NCBI GenBank assembly: GCA_949318235.1
Contig: OX439137.1
Span: 23,733,653 to 23,797,652, forward strand
DNA from: Ecdyonurus torrentis
Taxonomy: Eukaryota > Arthropoda > Insecta > Ephemeroptera > Heptageniidae
Direction of reading: 5' to 3'
Length of the DNA: 64,000 nt
Part shown: positions 11,777 through 22,675 of the stretch, piece after piece
How positions within the stretch are numbered: the first letter of the stretch is position 1
Layout: each line of letters starts with the position of its first letter
Position numbers and translations under genes: made by a program
The notes under the pieces: model-generated
What the model was told of the DNA's origin: nothing
The model's database searches: none
Seen by the model: the letters and a program-made list of their open reading frames with translations, nothing else

Positions 11777-12087
11777 ATGAAGATTAGCAAAAAGTTTTAG
11801 GGGGTAATTTTATTGCATATTGTATTGCATCCTGAATCGACAAATATGCAAAGTTCTGATTTTTGATTTTATTACGTATGTTACTTAATATTTGAAAGTC
11901 GCGAAATGACGTCACTTTTCCCTATGCCCACTTACATAAGTTAACAAACGTGACGACATTTTTCAATTTTCAAAAATTAATTAAAAATACTTAATGACCT
12001 CAAAAATTAAAATTTCGCATAGGATAATTTTCTTTTTTAGAATATGAAATAAAATTACCCCCTAGTTTTTTTTTAGTCTTCTTCATT
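11777..12087. mobile_element. Repeat family P, copy 1
   Basis: About 310 bp. The left end AATGAAGATTAGCAAAAAG, then TTAGGGGGTAATTTTATT, is inverted at the right end (AATAAAATTACCCCCTA ... GTCTTCTTCATT). The right arm recurs at 52665-52730. The left end sits about 68 bases from the acceptor of exon E. It contains TGACGTCA at 11907. Confidence 0.55.
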
Positions 12088-12879
12088 GACCCGACAATAA
12101 AAAAATTAGGTACAGAATAAAAAATACTAAAAAAATAATAATAAAAACCAAACGCACACTATCATAATTTAAAACATGAATTTAGTACTTTTTTGAATTA
12201 CAAAGCTATACGTTTTACAATATTTTTTATAATTAACTTTTTTACCATTGAAATTGCGAGATAATACGAAAGTAATTAAATTAGATCTAGATTAAACTAT
12301 GTGGATTTCAAATAAAGTTTATTAAAAAAAATGTCTTTAATTTTTGTAGAGCAATATGTCATATTAATTTAGGCATCATAAAAAAATGAAATGGTTTTAA
12401 AAACAAATTTTACAAAGAATAGAAAAAAAAATCACATTTATTTCATCAAGCTAAAACATAATATAAACTCTTATAGAAATATAAAGAAAGATACACAATT
12501 TTTTTTTATACTCCATATGGATGTAAAAGCTAAACATTATTATTTTATACCAAAAAAGTGGTTTGTGGTTTCTAAGGTCTTTAAAAAGAAATACAATATT
12601 TAACTACTTTACCGTATCACATCGTAACTATAAATTTTTATGTCATCAGAGATATAGAAAATGTTATATACAGTATTATAAACACACACATATATACACG
12701 ATGACATATCCATGTTATATATAGCTAACACAAATTAGTTTTATAGTGATAGTAAAAGTATTACGTTGCTATTAATTATAATTATATGATGATACTTGCA
12801 TCGTGTCTCTTTAAATAAATGTAATGAGTTTTTAATATAATTTGATTGATTTATTACTTCCCCATTTGCTCCTTTCACG

Positions 12880-13010
12880 AATAGCATAAATTTATGCTTC
12901 ATAAATTTCACATAGCATAAGTGCTACTTTTTTTTAATGATTGTTCAAATAATTATGCTGTATACCTTGTATTACGTAAAATGATTATTAGCTCATTTTT
13001 TATTATCAAA
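12880..13010. repeat. Very diverged family A stretch
   Basis: AGCATAAATTTATGCTTC, CATAGCATAAG, AATAATTATGCTGTATA and ATTACGTAAAATGATTATTA keep the vocabulary of family A but not its order or ends. Confidence 0.3.
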
Positions 13011-13468
13011 TTTATATTCAGTGCAAATTTTGTATCTGTAGATTTAAATTAAAAAAAAATGTTAGTAAGTGACCAAAAAAATAAATTACTAAAAAAGATA
13101 ACATCTCAAACACTACTGTTAGCATTATAGAGTCTATAATATAAATATGCTTTAAGAAAATCTCTTTCTTTTCGACTTCATGGTAAATAATTTTAATTAT
13201 TACATAATTTCACGTTCAGTGACTGACAAAAATTTAAGTCTATGGAAGTTTGCCTTTTTTTTTTAGGAGAAGGTTCAGTGATATTTTTATATAGTAAAAT
13301 ACAAACTATTGATTTAGAAAAGAAAGAAAGAAAAAAAAATACTAAGTTGTAGGAATTGAAACATGAAAAACATGGGCACTTTAAAAAATAAACACGGTTA
13401 TCTTTTTGTTAAAAATGAAGATTAATTCTAAACGAGTGAATACGAAGATTTTCAAGCAAAGCTGATTT

Positions 13469-13474
13469 GAGAGA

Positions 13475-13521
<47 letters not shown>
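13469..13521. repeat. (GA)n microsatellite
   Basis: About 26 GA units with one GG interruption near the start. Confidence 0.95.
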
Positions 13522-13527
<6 letters not shown>

Positions 13528-13915
13528 AAATATTTTACTGGAAAATAAATCCCAAACGTAATGTTCTATAATTTACATTATTTGCATAGCTTAAAACCAC
13601 CCCTTTTCCATTTTAATATGCAAATATTTAAAATTATTAATTAATATAAAAAATATATATCTAAGTAAGTAAAGAACATAATTTTAAAGATGGATTAAAC
13701 GTTGCTGTTTTAAATTCATGTGATATATTTACTGGATATAGAGTTTCTGTTTTTAGTAATAAAAGAAGTAAATGTTTATTTTATTTACTGTATTTAGATA
13801 AAATATTCATTTAAAATTTCTTCCTAGCTTAGTTATTTGTTACGAGAATTCATTAAAAAAAAAACGTATTTTTTTTTTTAGTTGGCACCTGTAAATTAGA
13901 CCACCGTTTGGACAG

Positions 13916-14113
13916 ATGAATTGTGCGGGTTGCATAAAACAGAATTTTGAAGGGGCGAGTATTATAGGTAATACTATTTTTGTTATATTTTTTAATCAAC
14001 GACAATTAAGATCAGCCTTAGGGCTCGATTCAGTTCAAACTCCCTCTCGTGGACAAGCATTCCGTGGAAGATATCCCCGAGAGCGGAGTTCATTTAGAGG
14101 AGAATTAAAATAA
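13916..14113 (+). CDS. Uncertain open frame with Arg/Gly-rich end; possible terminal exon or element remnant
   Basis: The last part reads RQLRSALGLDSVQT, PSRGQAFRGRYPRERSSFRG, ELK then TAA, and is GC-richer than its surroundings. The first part resembles family C (TTGTGCGGGTTGCATAAA) and is unlikely to be coding. A usable acceptor could lie in front of 14010 (CAATTAAG or GATTCAG, both weak). It is on the opposite strand to the main gene and inside its intron. It could be a 3' exon of a nested gene, a pseudogene or part of a retroelement. No family recognised. Confidence 0.2.
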   Translation: MNCAGCIKQNFEGASIIGNTIFVIFFNQRQLRSALGLDSVQTPSRGQAFRGRYPRERSSFRGELK

Positions 14114-14513
14114 ATTGAAATAAACGTTTTCAATTTTTTATTTTATGTAAAGTGTTGAAACATTGTGTGTAAAAAATAAGCCTATTAACATTTAACCATC
14201 GATAAATTGAAAGAAAATTAAGATTGATAAAATAATAATGAACTTTTATTTGTATTAAATTTATTTAGAATAAGTTGTCTTCATAATAAATTTTTATTTT
14301 TATATGAGAGTTTGAAAAAAATTAATTATGAAACATTTACAAACAACGAATAAAAAAAAAACAAGAAAAAAAAAAAAAAAAAAAAAACTTCGTAAATTTC
14401 TTTTGCAGTAGTAATTTTGTATATTTTTGTGAACTCAGTCTGATTTAAACCTAGGATTATGAGTGTGTTTTCATGTGCTTTTATTCTATGTATTTTTATT
14501 TGTGTTTTCCATT

Positions 14514-14625
14514 TTTTTTAACCCAGGGGAGAGAAGGCCGATGTCTTGATTGTACTGTGCCCAACTATGTATTGTGCTTGTATTGTGTTTTTTGAAATAA
14601 ATCCCTTTCTGAATCTGTTATATTT
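14514..14625 (+). mobile_element. mRNA-like or LINE-like 3' end
   Basis: After a pyrimidine run and AACCCAG, a GC-richer stretch (GGGAGAGAAGGCCGATGTCT to TGTATTGTGTTTTTTG) leads to AATAAA and CCCTTTCTGAATCTG. The AATAAA plus CTGAATCTG ending looks like the 3' tail of a non-LTR retrotransposon or of a transcript on the plus strand. Only the end is recognisable. Confidence 0.3.
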
Positions 14626-16157
14626 TTTAAATTCTTAATAATATGTTTAAAATATAAAATTTGTTTATACCAACTTATTTAATATTAATTTCATGTATTT
14701 AGTATGTAAGCTATATTTTATGTATTTTAGTATGTAAGTTATATAAATATATTTCTTATTTTAGATCAGGTTGAGAGGAAAACAAAGATATGTATGTATA
14801 TGTATGTATCTGATCTCATTTATGTGTTTTTGTATACTTGCTTTTTATAATAAAACCTATATGAAACTGAAAGACTGAAACATTTAAGATTATATTTATT
14901 AGTTCGTTCATTCATTCATGTAGTATATATAATATATTCATGTATTTCGCATATTATTATGTGTGTTGCTCACAATGTATTATAAAATTCTCAATTACTA
15001 TTTTAGTGTAAAAGATTCTCAGTTTTCTTTTTTCTTTCTCAAAGTATTATTTAATGTATTTATAATATCAATCAAAAATTTAAACAAGAGAAAATATATT
15101 TTTCTAATAAAATTTTGTACTATAAAAATAAAATTATTGTTAAAATTTTAATTAATATAATTATAAATTATATCTAGCATTAAATGTCAAACATTATTAA
15201 ATATTTATTGTAACTGACTGTACTGTAAAACAGTTGGTTAAATTGAGAGGTTGTTATGCCTGATTTCGCTCAATAAAATAACATTATATACAAATATTTT
15301 TGCCATGGTATGTACTTTACTATAATAATATAGTACTTCAGCTCAATAAGTAGCGTCTATAGCTGGAAGATAAAAGAAGTTATTATATAAAACTATAATA
15401 ATAAGACTATCTTTAAAATGTAGAGCTCTCTATTAATCTTTTTTCCCTTTATATTCGTGAGTGAAGATTACTTTTATCCTCATTAAATTAAAATTATAAT
15501 CATTGAAGTAAATTTTCATTATCTTCTTATTTAATGAAGTACATTACTTGTTATAATTTAAATGAACAATAATTTACATTTCAAAGCAGTTTTATGTTTA
15601 TACTATGTATTTTATTGATTTAAAAATAAAGCTATTTGACAATAAAATTGTGAATCTACTTGAGACAATTGGATTACATGAAAAACAGTATTTTCAACTA
15701 TTTTATTCAATTACACAGACATTAAGCAATTTTATAAACTTTAAATACATGCCTAAAAGTTTATGAAGTTTTTAAAAGTTGTATATGTTGGCACAGTGCT
15801 TATTAAAAATGCCAGACTTTGTGAAATAATCTTAAGTTAAAAAAAACTTTAGTTATATAAAAAAATACTCTGAATAATATTTTTTCCCCGTACTGAATTG
15901 ATATTTTTTTCTCTTTAGCTCTAACATTAAAGTTTGTTTATCATCACTACGTTATCATAATAGAACATAAATTATGACGTTTGCTGACATATAGAAAAAA
16001 ATGGGACTAAAATGTGTCATTTTTGTATTCTAAAATAAAAATCACTTATTTAATAAAGGAGGTTATTTTATCAATTATAAAGTTATAGTAGTAAAACATC
16101 TAATTTACGTTGCTATAACGGAATTTCTAACTATTTTTTAACGACGTTCACATTATA

Positions 16158-16168
16158 GTCTGTCTGTC

Positions 16169-16258
<90 letters not shown>
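16158..16258. repeat. (GTCT)n/(CT)n/(CA)n compound microsatellite
   Basis: A few GTCT units, about 35 CT units with a TTTCTTT interruption, then about six CA units. It lies 120-220 bases inside the intron after exon D; on the coding strand it is (GA)n. Confidence 0.95.
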
Positions 16259-16263
<5 letters not shown>

Positions 16264-16380
16264 TAATATTTATAAGTTTGAATCAAATTAATATTGAAGT
16301 TATATATTTAGTAATTCTAGACCACATTTAAAAATTAAGCTATGATCTAATTAAAAAATATATATTAAAATATTACTTAC

Positions 16381-16652
16381 TTGTAACATAGTAGAACCAC
16401 CTCTATGTGATCTCTCCGGACTAGGTGTAAGACTAATACCACCTTCAGGTTGATCCTCAAAGCTTCTCCTTAGACGTTGCTCTACTTCAGGTGCTGGGGA
16501 AGTCCCAGTGCTTGCGGTTACGCACGTGTTGGAACGACGTACACGATGTCGGTGTCGGTGACCACTCTTACCACCACTGGCAGAGCACGTAGAATCTCGT
16601 CGTGAGTGGTGGTGACGTCTAGAGCGACGACGACTTTGTTCCTCGTTCACCA
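16381..16652 (-). CDS. Exon D (internal): His/Arg-rich tail segment
   Basis: The acceptor is TTTACAG before 16652 and the donor is a strong GTAAGT from 16380. It is 272 bases, phase 1 in, phase 0 out, 90 complete codons; the split codon shared with exon C reads Val. It codes VNEEQSRRRSRRHHHSRRDS, then a second His/Arg run (GHRHRHRVRRS), then TSPAPEVEQRLRRSFEDQPE and TPSPERSHRGGSTMLQ. The two basic runs could act as a nuclear-localisation or phospholipid-contact patch, but that is only inference. GC content is well above the surrounding intron. A (GA)n tract on the coding strand begins about 120 bases into the downstream intron. Confidence 0.85.
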
Positions 16653-16938
16653 CTGTAAACATGTCAATCATTTTTTTTTATGTAAATGCGTCAGCAAATT
16701 TTGAAATCTTCGATATGCAAAAACTTGTTTTTCTTTCATTTTAGTGTGTAGCTTTTTTAGCTTTTGTGCTTATTCCAATATGACAGTTGATTTCTAATCA
16801 ATATATCAGCAATTATCTCGAGTTTAAATTTATCAAAGAAAACAAATACAGACTCCCAAATTTGTATATTATATTAAAAGAACAGACAATAAAATTTAAC
16901 TGGAAAATAGAATTGTATTATTGATTTTATTGATTTAC
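16653..16938 (-). other. Intron C-D
   Basis: A 286-base intron, the only short one in the gene. Minus-strand donor GTAAAT, acceptor TTTACAG. I see nothing in it beyond AT-rich sequence. Confidence 0.8.
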
Positions 16939-17143
16939 CTTCAATGGCTGCAGGCAATTTACTAATTTCAAGCGTGGTTTCATCGACGGGTTTTTGTCTG
17001 GTCAGTTGATGCCTACGTGCGGTTTCTGACCTTTGATGTAATCTAGGTGCAGCTTGAGAGAAACTTGGGGGTCGACTTTGGTCTCTCACTTTCAACGTCA
17101 CTTGACAGTCATCAGGCAAGTGAAGGTCCATTGCCATCGATAC
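16939..17143 (-). CDS. Exon C (internal): tail segment
   Basis: The acceptor is TTTTCAG before 17143 and the donor is GTAAAT from 16938. It is 205 bases, phase 0 in, phase 1 out. It codes VSMAMDLHLPDDCQVTLKV, RDQSRPPSFSQAAPRLHQRS, then ETARRHQLTRQKPVDETTLE and ISKLPAAIE. It is charged and probably largely disordered, without a domain I recognise. It is separated from exon B by 13.9 kb and from exon D by only 286 bases. The phase agreement on both sides, with continuity of an Arg/Ser/Pro-rich composition, supports joining it to the same gene. Confidence 0.8.
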
Positions 17144-17711
17144 CTGAAAACATAACAAAACTACAGTTAGTGTAACTATAAAAAAAAGTAAGGAAGTGTT
17201 GTTCGTAAACCCTGGTTTCTTGCACAAAAAATATGCCCATTTCATTTGAATCACCTTGATCGTCATTTTAGTAGCAGAAAAAAGAGTTTACGAACTGCAT
17301 TATTGTCTTTCACAAATTAAGTATCGTTCATTCAAATTAGTTCTTTATTCAGCAACAGAACAAGTCCATGTACACTTAATAATATAATAAAGTACAAAAC
17401 AGTACATTAAACTAATAAACATAAAGATGTAATAATAAAAACGGCCCGTGTATGCGGTTTACGTTGTACCTGTCGATAAGACATTGTCTTGACGGGACTA
17501 TGGAAAATGTGTAGCACAATAAAAAAAAAAAAAAAAAAAAAACATCTTTATTACAAGTAACTGCAGCATTGCAAATAATAACAAATTAAAAGCTAAACAA
17601 ATGATAAATTAAAAATATATATATATATCTGGAGAAAAAAAAATGTATATATTTTTTTTCTTGAAAGTAAGTTTTCTATTAATTGATTAACCATATTTAA
17701 AGATAAAATAC

Positions 17712-18044
17712 ATGTATATAATATTTCATGTATGCTTGTCACGGAAACGGTACTGGTTTCATTTAATTATTCAAATTTCAGTTACCGATAGGACACACAA
17801 TGACGCTGGTAACATGAAACGGTTTGACGCAATGGAGTGGATAATATTAATAATGTTTTTTAAAGCTTTTTTTATTTTTATTTTATTATTATTATTATTT
17901 TTTATTTTTTGCGAAATTCAAGAAATTTTCAATTATATACAAACCGAAAATACGATACTAGTTTCTTTACAAATGAAGCTTCAAAAAATTTCACATAATA
18001 TACAATATACAAACTCTACAAAAAGGCAGAGAGTGCAAATTTGA
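17712..18044 (+). other. Hydrophobic open frame, probably chance
   Basis: 110 codons starting ATG at 17712. The middle reads AMEWIILIMFFKAFFIFILL followed by LLLFFIFCEIQEIF, one possible membrane span. The hydrophobic part is mainly T-rich codons from a (TTA)n-like stretch. A possible acceptor (CAAATTTCAG) precedes VTDRTHNDAG. Opposite strand to the main gene. In DNA this AT-rich, about one such frame per window is expected by chance. Confidence 0.12.
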
Positions 18045-18122
18045 ATAATTTAATTTGATTTTTTTTTCTGCACCTTACAGTATTATTCCCAAATATTGAA
18101 AGGTTTATGAAACAAAATTAAA

Positions 18123-18175
18123 TACTGGTGCATTACTAAATGATAAATTTTTAACTACCTAATTAAAAAAATAAT
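18123..18175. repeat. Family E fragment
   Basis: ACTGGTGCATTACTAAATGA and TTTAACTACCTAATT recall one arm end of family E. Short and diverged. Confidence 0.3.
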
Positions 18176-18681
18176 AATTGCATTGAACCGTACGTAAAAT
18201 ATTTTGTATGATATTAAATCTCTTGGTGTTTTATTACAAAAAAAAAAAAAAAACTTCTTTATATAACGAGTTTCTTGCTTATTATCATTTTAATACAATT
18301 CTAAAATGAAAACACTATCACAAACGACAATTTAAAACACTTTTTATCTCATATAAATTTCAACTTCAGTAAATTACTTCATTCGCAAAAGATCTTTTTG
18401 ATGTTCGTAATTTACGCGTGTAAATCTTCTTCTTCTTTGAGAGCAGACAAAAAAAATTATAAGATGATAATTAGTGAGAGAAGCGTGTTAATTTGTACAT
18501 GAAACAAAAAATTAAAACTTTATTAAAGTTGTAATAAGAAATTGTTTATTACGTTGTTTGCTTTGTTGTATTTCAATATTAAATCAAAAAGAAAGCTTAT
18601 AATGTTGTGTTTAATATGCAAAATAGACGACGAAGAGAGAAAAAAAATGTAATTCTGCCTTTACGTATTTGGAAATGATGC

Positions 18682-18989
18682 TATAGGGTGTATGCGGATG
18701 ACGTCATATTTAGTGCGCTTGGAGGCCATACTGGAGAAGTGAATAACATTGCTGAACATAGGACAAACTTCGTTTTAGGCAAAATTCTTTGGGAAATCTG
18801 TTAATTTTTTGTTATTGTTATTTTTCTCACATACTTGAGATACTAATTTAACATATTTACAGCATCAATGCTCTCCAAAATATTGAATAGTGTTTTTAAA
18901 CTGGCAAAATGAGCTGTTTTCCTATGCCACCTATGTTATTGAGTTATCTAACATGGCGTTTACTTTAACATGAATGCATACACCCTATA
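18682..18989 (-). mobile_element. Repeat family B, copy 2
   Basis: 308 bp from TATAGGGTGTATGCGGATG to GAATGCATACACCCTATA, the best-kept ends of the family in this orientation. It contains TGACGTCA at 18699. Confidence 0.75.
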
Positions 18990-19343
18990 TGCGTAAAATT
19001 AATAATACAAAATTCTGACGATTGATGTTACGTGCAGTATATTTAAAGTAAGTAGATGACTTATATAATCCAAAGAGGATTCTCACTGAAAAGTTAGAGA
19101 CTTGTATTGAGGGTCAAAAATGAGCAGCAAAACACAACTTCCAGAATAATAATAATAAATAAAATAATAATAACTATAATTTCTTTGGTACACCTAATAC
19201 ATTTATTTATCTTATCTATATACCTATTGTCTAAGTAATATTGCTTAATTCCTTTAAAAAATGTAAATATTTAAAGGTATAATAAAACGGAGGAAATGTA
19301 AAGGGGAAACGTTGATGTTAAAATTTGCATATATTTTTCCTTC

Positions 19344-19409
<66 letters not shown>
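19344..19409. repeat. (AT)n microsatellite
   Basis: About 30 TA units with one break near the start. Confidence 0.95.
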
Positions 19410-19410
<1 letters not shown>

Positions 19411-19654
19411 GTATGCATACTTTACTGTATTATTGCTTGCAGTTATTAAATTTTATGAGCTGAGATGAGTGAAAAGATACATATGACTTATTTATGAATT
19501 TCTGTATTTTTATGGAATAAAACCCTTTTAAAACTGCAACGTAACCGTGTCTGTGTTTAGGCGGCGCTAAAAGTGTAGCATCAGAAAACACGGTGAATAA
19601 TATTTTATTGAGAAAACAAATACATATTAACATGTCACAAGATGTAAAATTCAA

Positions 19655-19745
19655 AGTATATTATTTATTTATTTCCTTCATCCTACAATCATAATATACA
19701 AAAATGCATATCATCTTAGGTTATTATGTCATTTAATACAATTAA
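19655..19745 (-). mobile_element. LINE 3'-end fragment
   Basis: Matches 43240-43320: CTTCATCCTACAATCATAAT, ATACAAAAATGCATAT, CTTAGGTTATTAT. In 43204-43676 the same text is the 3' UTR of a non-LTR element with a reverse-transcriptase-type C-terminus on the minus strand, so this is a 5'-truncated copy. Confidence 0.55.
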
Positions 19746-19936
19746 AAATAATAGTCGTGAAGAATTGATTACTTGCTATTACCATTAGTAGCCATTTCAT
19801 TTTTAATTCAAAAAAATTAATATATAATGCATAATATATAGGCCATCATTTATCTTCTTTTGGATGATTTTAATCTATTTATTTAAGCAATTATTTAAAA
19901 CTTTAAGTAATACTTAATATCCATTAACTATAGCTT

Positions 19937-19938
<2 letters not shown>

Positions 19939-20003
<65 letters not shown>

Positions 20004-20022
20004 GTATATACCCCCCCCCCCC
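19939..20022. repeat. (AT)n array followed by a poly(C) run
   Basis: About 31 TA units, then CTGTATATA, then 12 C and CCACCACCAC. A C run is rare in this AT-rich DNA. Confidence 0.95.
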
Positions 20023-20574
20023 ACCACCACATAGTATGAATTGTTGTACTAACGCATACAGAACGCAAGTTAATACATACATACGAATTTTTGTAAAATT
20101 ATTTAAAACTCATTTTTATCAACTTTCAATTACTTTAAAATGATTACAAAGCTTCAATTTAAAAATAAAAGTCAATATTATCAGTGATGCATTATTAATT
20201 TGCTCACATTTTTTTTCTCATTTAATATTCAACCTTATTAAAAATGTTTTTTTCAATCTTCAGAAGAAAAAAAAGTTTCGTTTCATTATAAATTCTATCC
20301 CAACCAAGTAAAACAGCTTTTCAAAGTAAGAGAAGAAAAATCATTATATTGTGAGCGTCGTACACCTTTTTTATATTCTTATTTCTTATAAAAATGCAAA
20401 ATCTAGAAAAAAGTTTGTACTAAAACTTTTTTACTTACTTTTTGCATTAGACTTTACTATAGGAATCCACTTTAAAAAATCCTTTCTTTCCTAAAAAGAA
20501 GAAGAAGAAAAAAAATGAAAAAAAAAAATTGGGAAAATATAGTTGGATTTTTGTAAATGTGTAATTATTTAAAG

Positions 20575-20715
20575 GCGTAGAACACCTTGAACTAAAAACA
20601 CGTCTAATATCCAAATATACCTAAATATCAACGTCGATTTGGCTGTAGTCATTGATTTCTCATTTATTTTCCATTTACGAATTGACAGCTGCGGGTTTAT
20701 GACGTCACAGATCAC
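20575..20715. repeat. Repeat shared with 53765-53880
   Basis: ACCTAAATATCAACGTCGAT, AGTCATTGATTTCT, TTATTTTCCATTTACGAATT and GACAGCTGCGGGTTTATGAC are matched in reverse orientation at 53765-53880. It directly adjoins the family F palindrome and may be its flanking half. Confidence 0.5.
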
Positions 20716-20721
20716 TAGTCA

Positions 20722-21105
20722 ACTTACTTTTTTATCATTTAGAATACTACATTGATAATTACCATACCTTATCATTATCATCCATGAATTAGACACCAAC
20801 ACCTTGATTTTGTATTTATTTTTATTTATTTTCTTTTTGACTGTTATATCACGTATCTGACGTCACAATGTACCACCGCCAATCACAGTCACCGCTCTGG
20901 TCACGTGATAAATTTAAGCCCCTCCCTCAAGTTCTTTACCCCTATCACAACCCCATTGGTACATGGTGACGTCAGATACGTGATATAACAGTCAACTAGA
21001 AAATAAATAAAAATAAATACAAAATCAACGTGTTGGTGTCTAATTCATGGATAATAAGGTATGGTAATTATCAATCTAGCATTCTAAATGATAAAAAAGT
21101 AAGTT
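20722..21105. mobile_element. Repeat family F, full palindrome
   Basis: 384 bp with inverted arms of about 165 bases: AACTTACTTTTTTATCATTT at the left is AAATGATAAAAAAGTAAGTT at the right. The arms hold GATAATTACCATACCTTAT, CATGAATTAGACACCAACAC and GATATAACAGTCAAC-like text. The middle (20865-20965) is GC-richer. TGACGTCA occurs in both arms (20858, 20967) at mirrored positions. A half copy is at 8320-8497. Confidence 0.75.
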
Positions 21106-21221
21106 AACAAGGGCTTTAACTATCATAGCATTTTCTCCTTTTGATTTGAAGTAAAGTAATGATAAAAACATCAGAAAATTTGCGTAAAATCTTCATTCAA
21201 CAAACAATTCCAAGAAAGCAA

Positions 21222-21258
<37 letters not shown>

Positions 21259-21622
21259 CAGTAAACTTGAAAGCTATAAAAAAAGTTAAACCCGGATTCT
21301 CTACGTGATACAAAGTAATAAAAAAGTAAGAATTGAAAACTGCAACGCATCTATTTACAAGTAATTTCAAATTATTGCTGAACTATAATAAATTAAAATT
21401 TACTATCTTTCACATAAAATTTTAGCTTTGAATTTTGCGTCATTATTTCTTATTTTTATATTTCATTGATACACTGAAAGAAAAAAAATATCTGTTAACT
21501 TACAATATCTGTTAGAAAAGAGGGAAAAAATGTAGTTTAAGTAAAATGAACATAACTAAAATTTAAATAACTAAGAATATATTTTAACAGTGCTATATTT
21601 TTACGAACTTTATTGTAAGCTG

Positions 21623-21980
21623 CACGTGAAGAATAAATTACGTAATTTATGAAACATTTACGTCATTATAGCATAAATATGGCTAAATTAGAACAACATA
21701 AGTAATTATGCTGTAATATAATATTTATGCTATCTAAGATAGTTATTATGCAATATAGCATAAATTATGTAATTTATGCTACATGCTACATTTATGTCAT
21801 TATAGCATAAATTTAGCTAAATTAGAACAACATAAGTAAATAAAATGTAATATGATATTTATGCTTTCTAAGATAGTTGTTATGCAGTATACTCAGTCAG
21901 TATAGCATAAATTATGCTTTGTTGAGCAAATTATGCTGAAAATGAGCTAGCATAATTATTACGTATTTATCTTTGTCCAC
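21623..21980 (+). mobile_element. Repeat family A, copy with internal duplication
   Basis: Ends CACGTGAAGAATAAATTACG and CGTATTTATCTTTGTCCACG. The body is about 130 bases longer than other copies because ATTATAGCATAAAT through TATGC occurs twice (about 21660-21775 and 21787-21910). Confidence 0.7.
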
Positions 21981-22442
21981 GCGGCAAACCTAAACCTATA
22001 AATCTTCAACAAAATTGGATTATACTTTATTGCTTTATAACTGTTAGAATTATAATGATAACTTTTGGAAATAAATAAATCACGAAAAAAAAATCATAAC
22101 AAATTATGAGATTGTATTTGAAAAGAAAGAAAACAAATTTTAAATACCTAAATTTTTTATGCATGATTGCACATATTTTATCCACTAATATATTGATTTA
22201 AAAGTAAGATTAAGAAAGAGATTAGACAAAGGCTCATAAAATACAGTTATATAGGAGCATGACTAATAAGAGGCTTACAGTTACGTTACGTAACTAAATA
22301 TAGATTGCACACATCAATCATAAGCAAACGCAATTCAAGCATAAGAAAATATTTTGTGTGTACAAGGTCTTAAATAAAACACAATTTATTTAGCTTGATT
22401 TTCAAAGCATGTACATTTTGTTTCGTAAACGTGATCTCTTAC

Positions 22443-22675
22443 CAAGGTCCATATATAAGAGGTTAGATGCTCCAGGAAAAGTTTTGGCCAAGGTCGCGCA
22501 ACTTAAAGGAATTCACCAAAGACGTCATATCACCGGGTGTATTTTTATTCACCTTATCAGTGACGTAACTGGTGATCGGCATCGTATTGGTTTAGAATCA
22601 AGTACATCCATCACAAAATAAAATCAACTGCACGAGTTTTGTGCTGCGCTCAACCTCTTTATTATATGGACCTTG
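22443..22675. mobile_element. Foldback element O
   Basis: 233 bp with ends CAAGGTCCATATATAAGAGG and CCTCTTTATTATATGGACCTTG-type inverted repeat. The interior is GC-richer and holds a 70-codon open frame (22409-22621) that begins outside the element and reads through its arm, so it is unlikely to be a gene. One copy seen. Confidence 0.6.

Larger units (their letters stand above)
11709..16380 (-). other. Intron D-E
   Basis: About 4.7 kb of AT-rich sequence. It holds repeat P (11777-12087), a diverged family A stretch (12880-13010), a (GA)n array (13469-13521), a plus-strand open frame at 13916-14113 with an mRNA-like tail to about 14620, and the (CT)n/(CA)n array 16158-16258. Nothing else coding is recognisable. 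Confidence 0.75.

Noticed and set aside
17440..17520. GC-richer stretch tested as a possible tRNA
   Set aside because: No cloverleaf or A/B box pair at usable spacing.
22409..22621. 70-codon open frame that looks fairly protein-like
   Set aside because: It starts outside and reads through the arm of foldback element O; no splice context or second copy supports coding.
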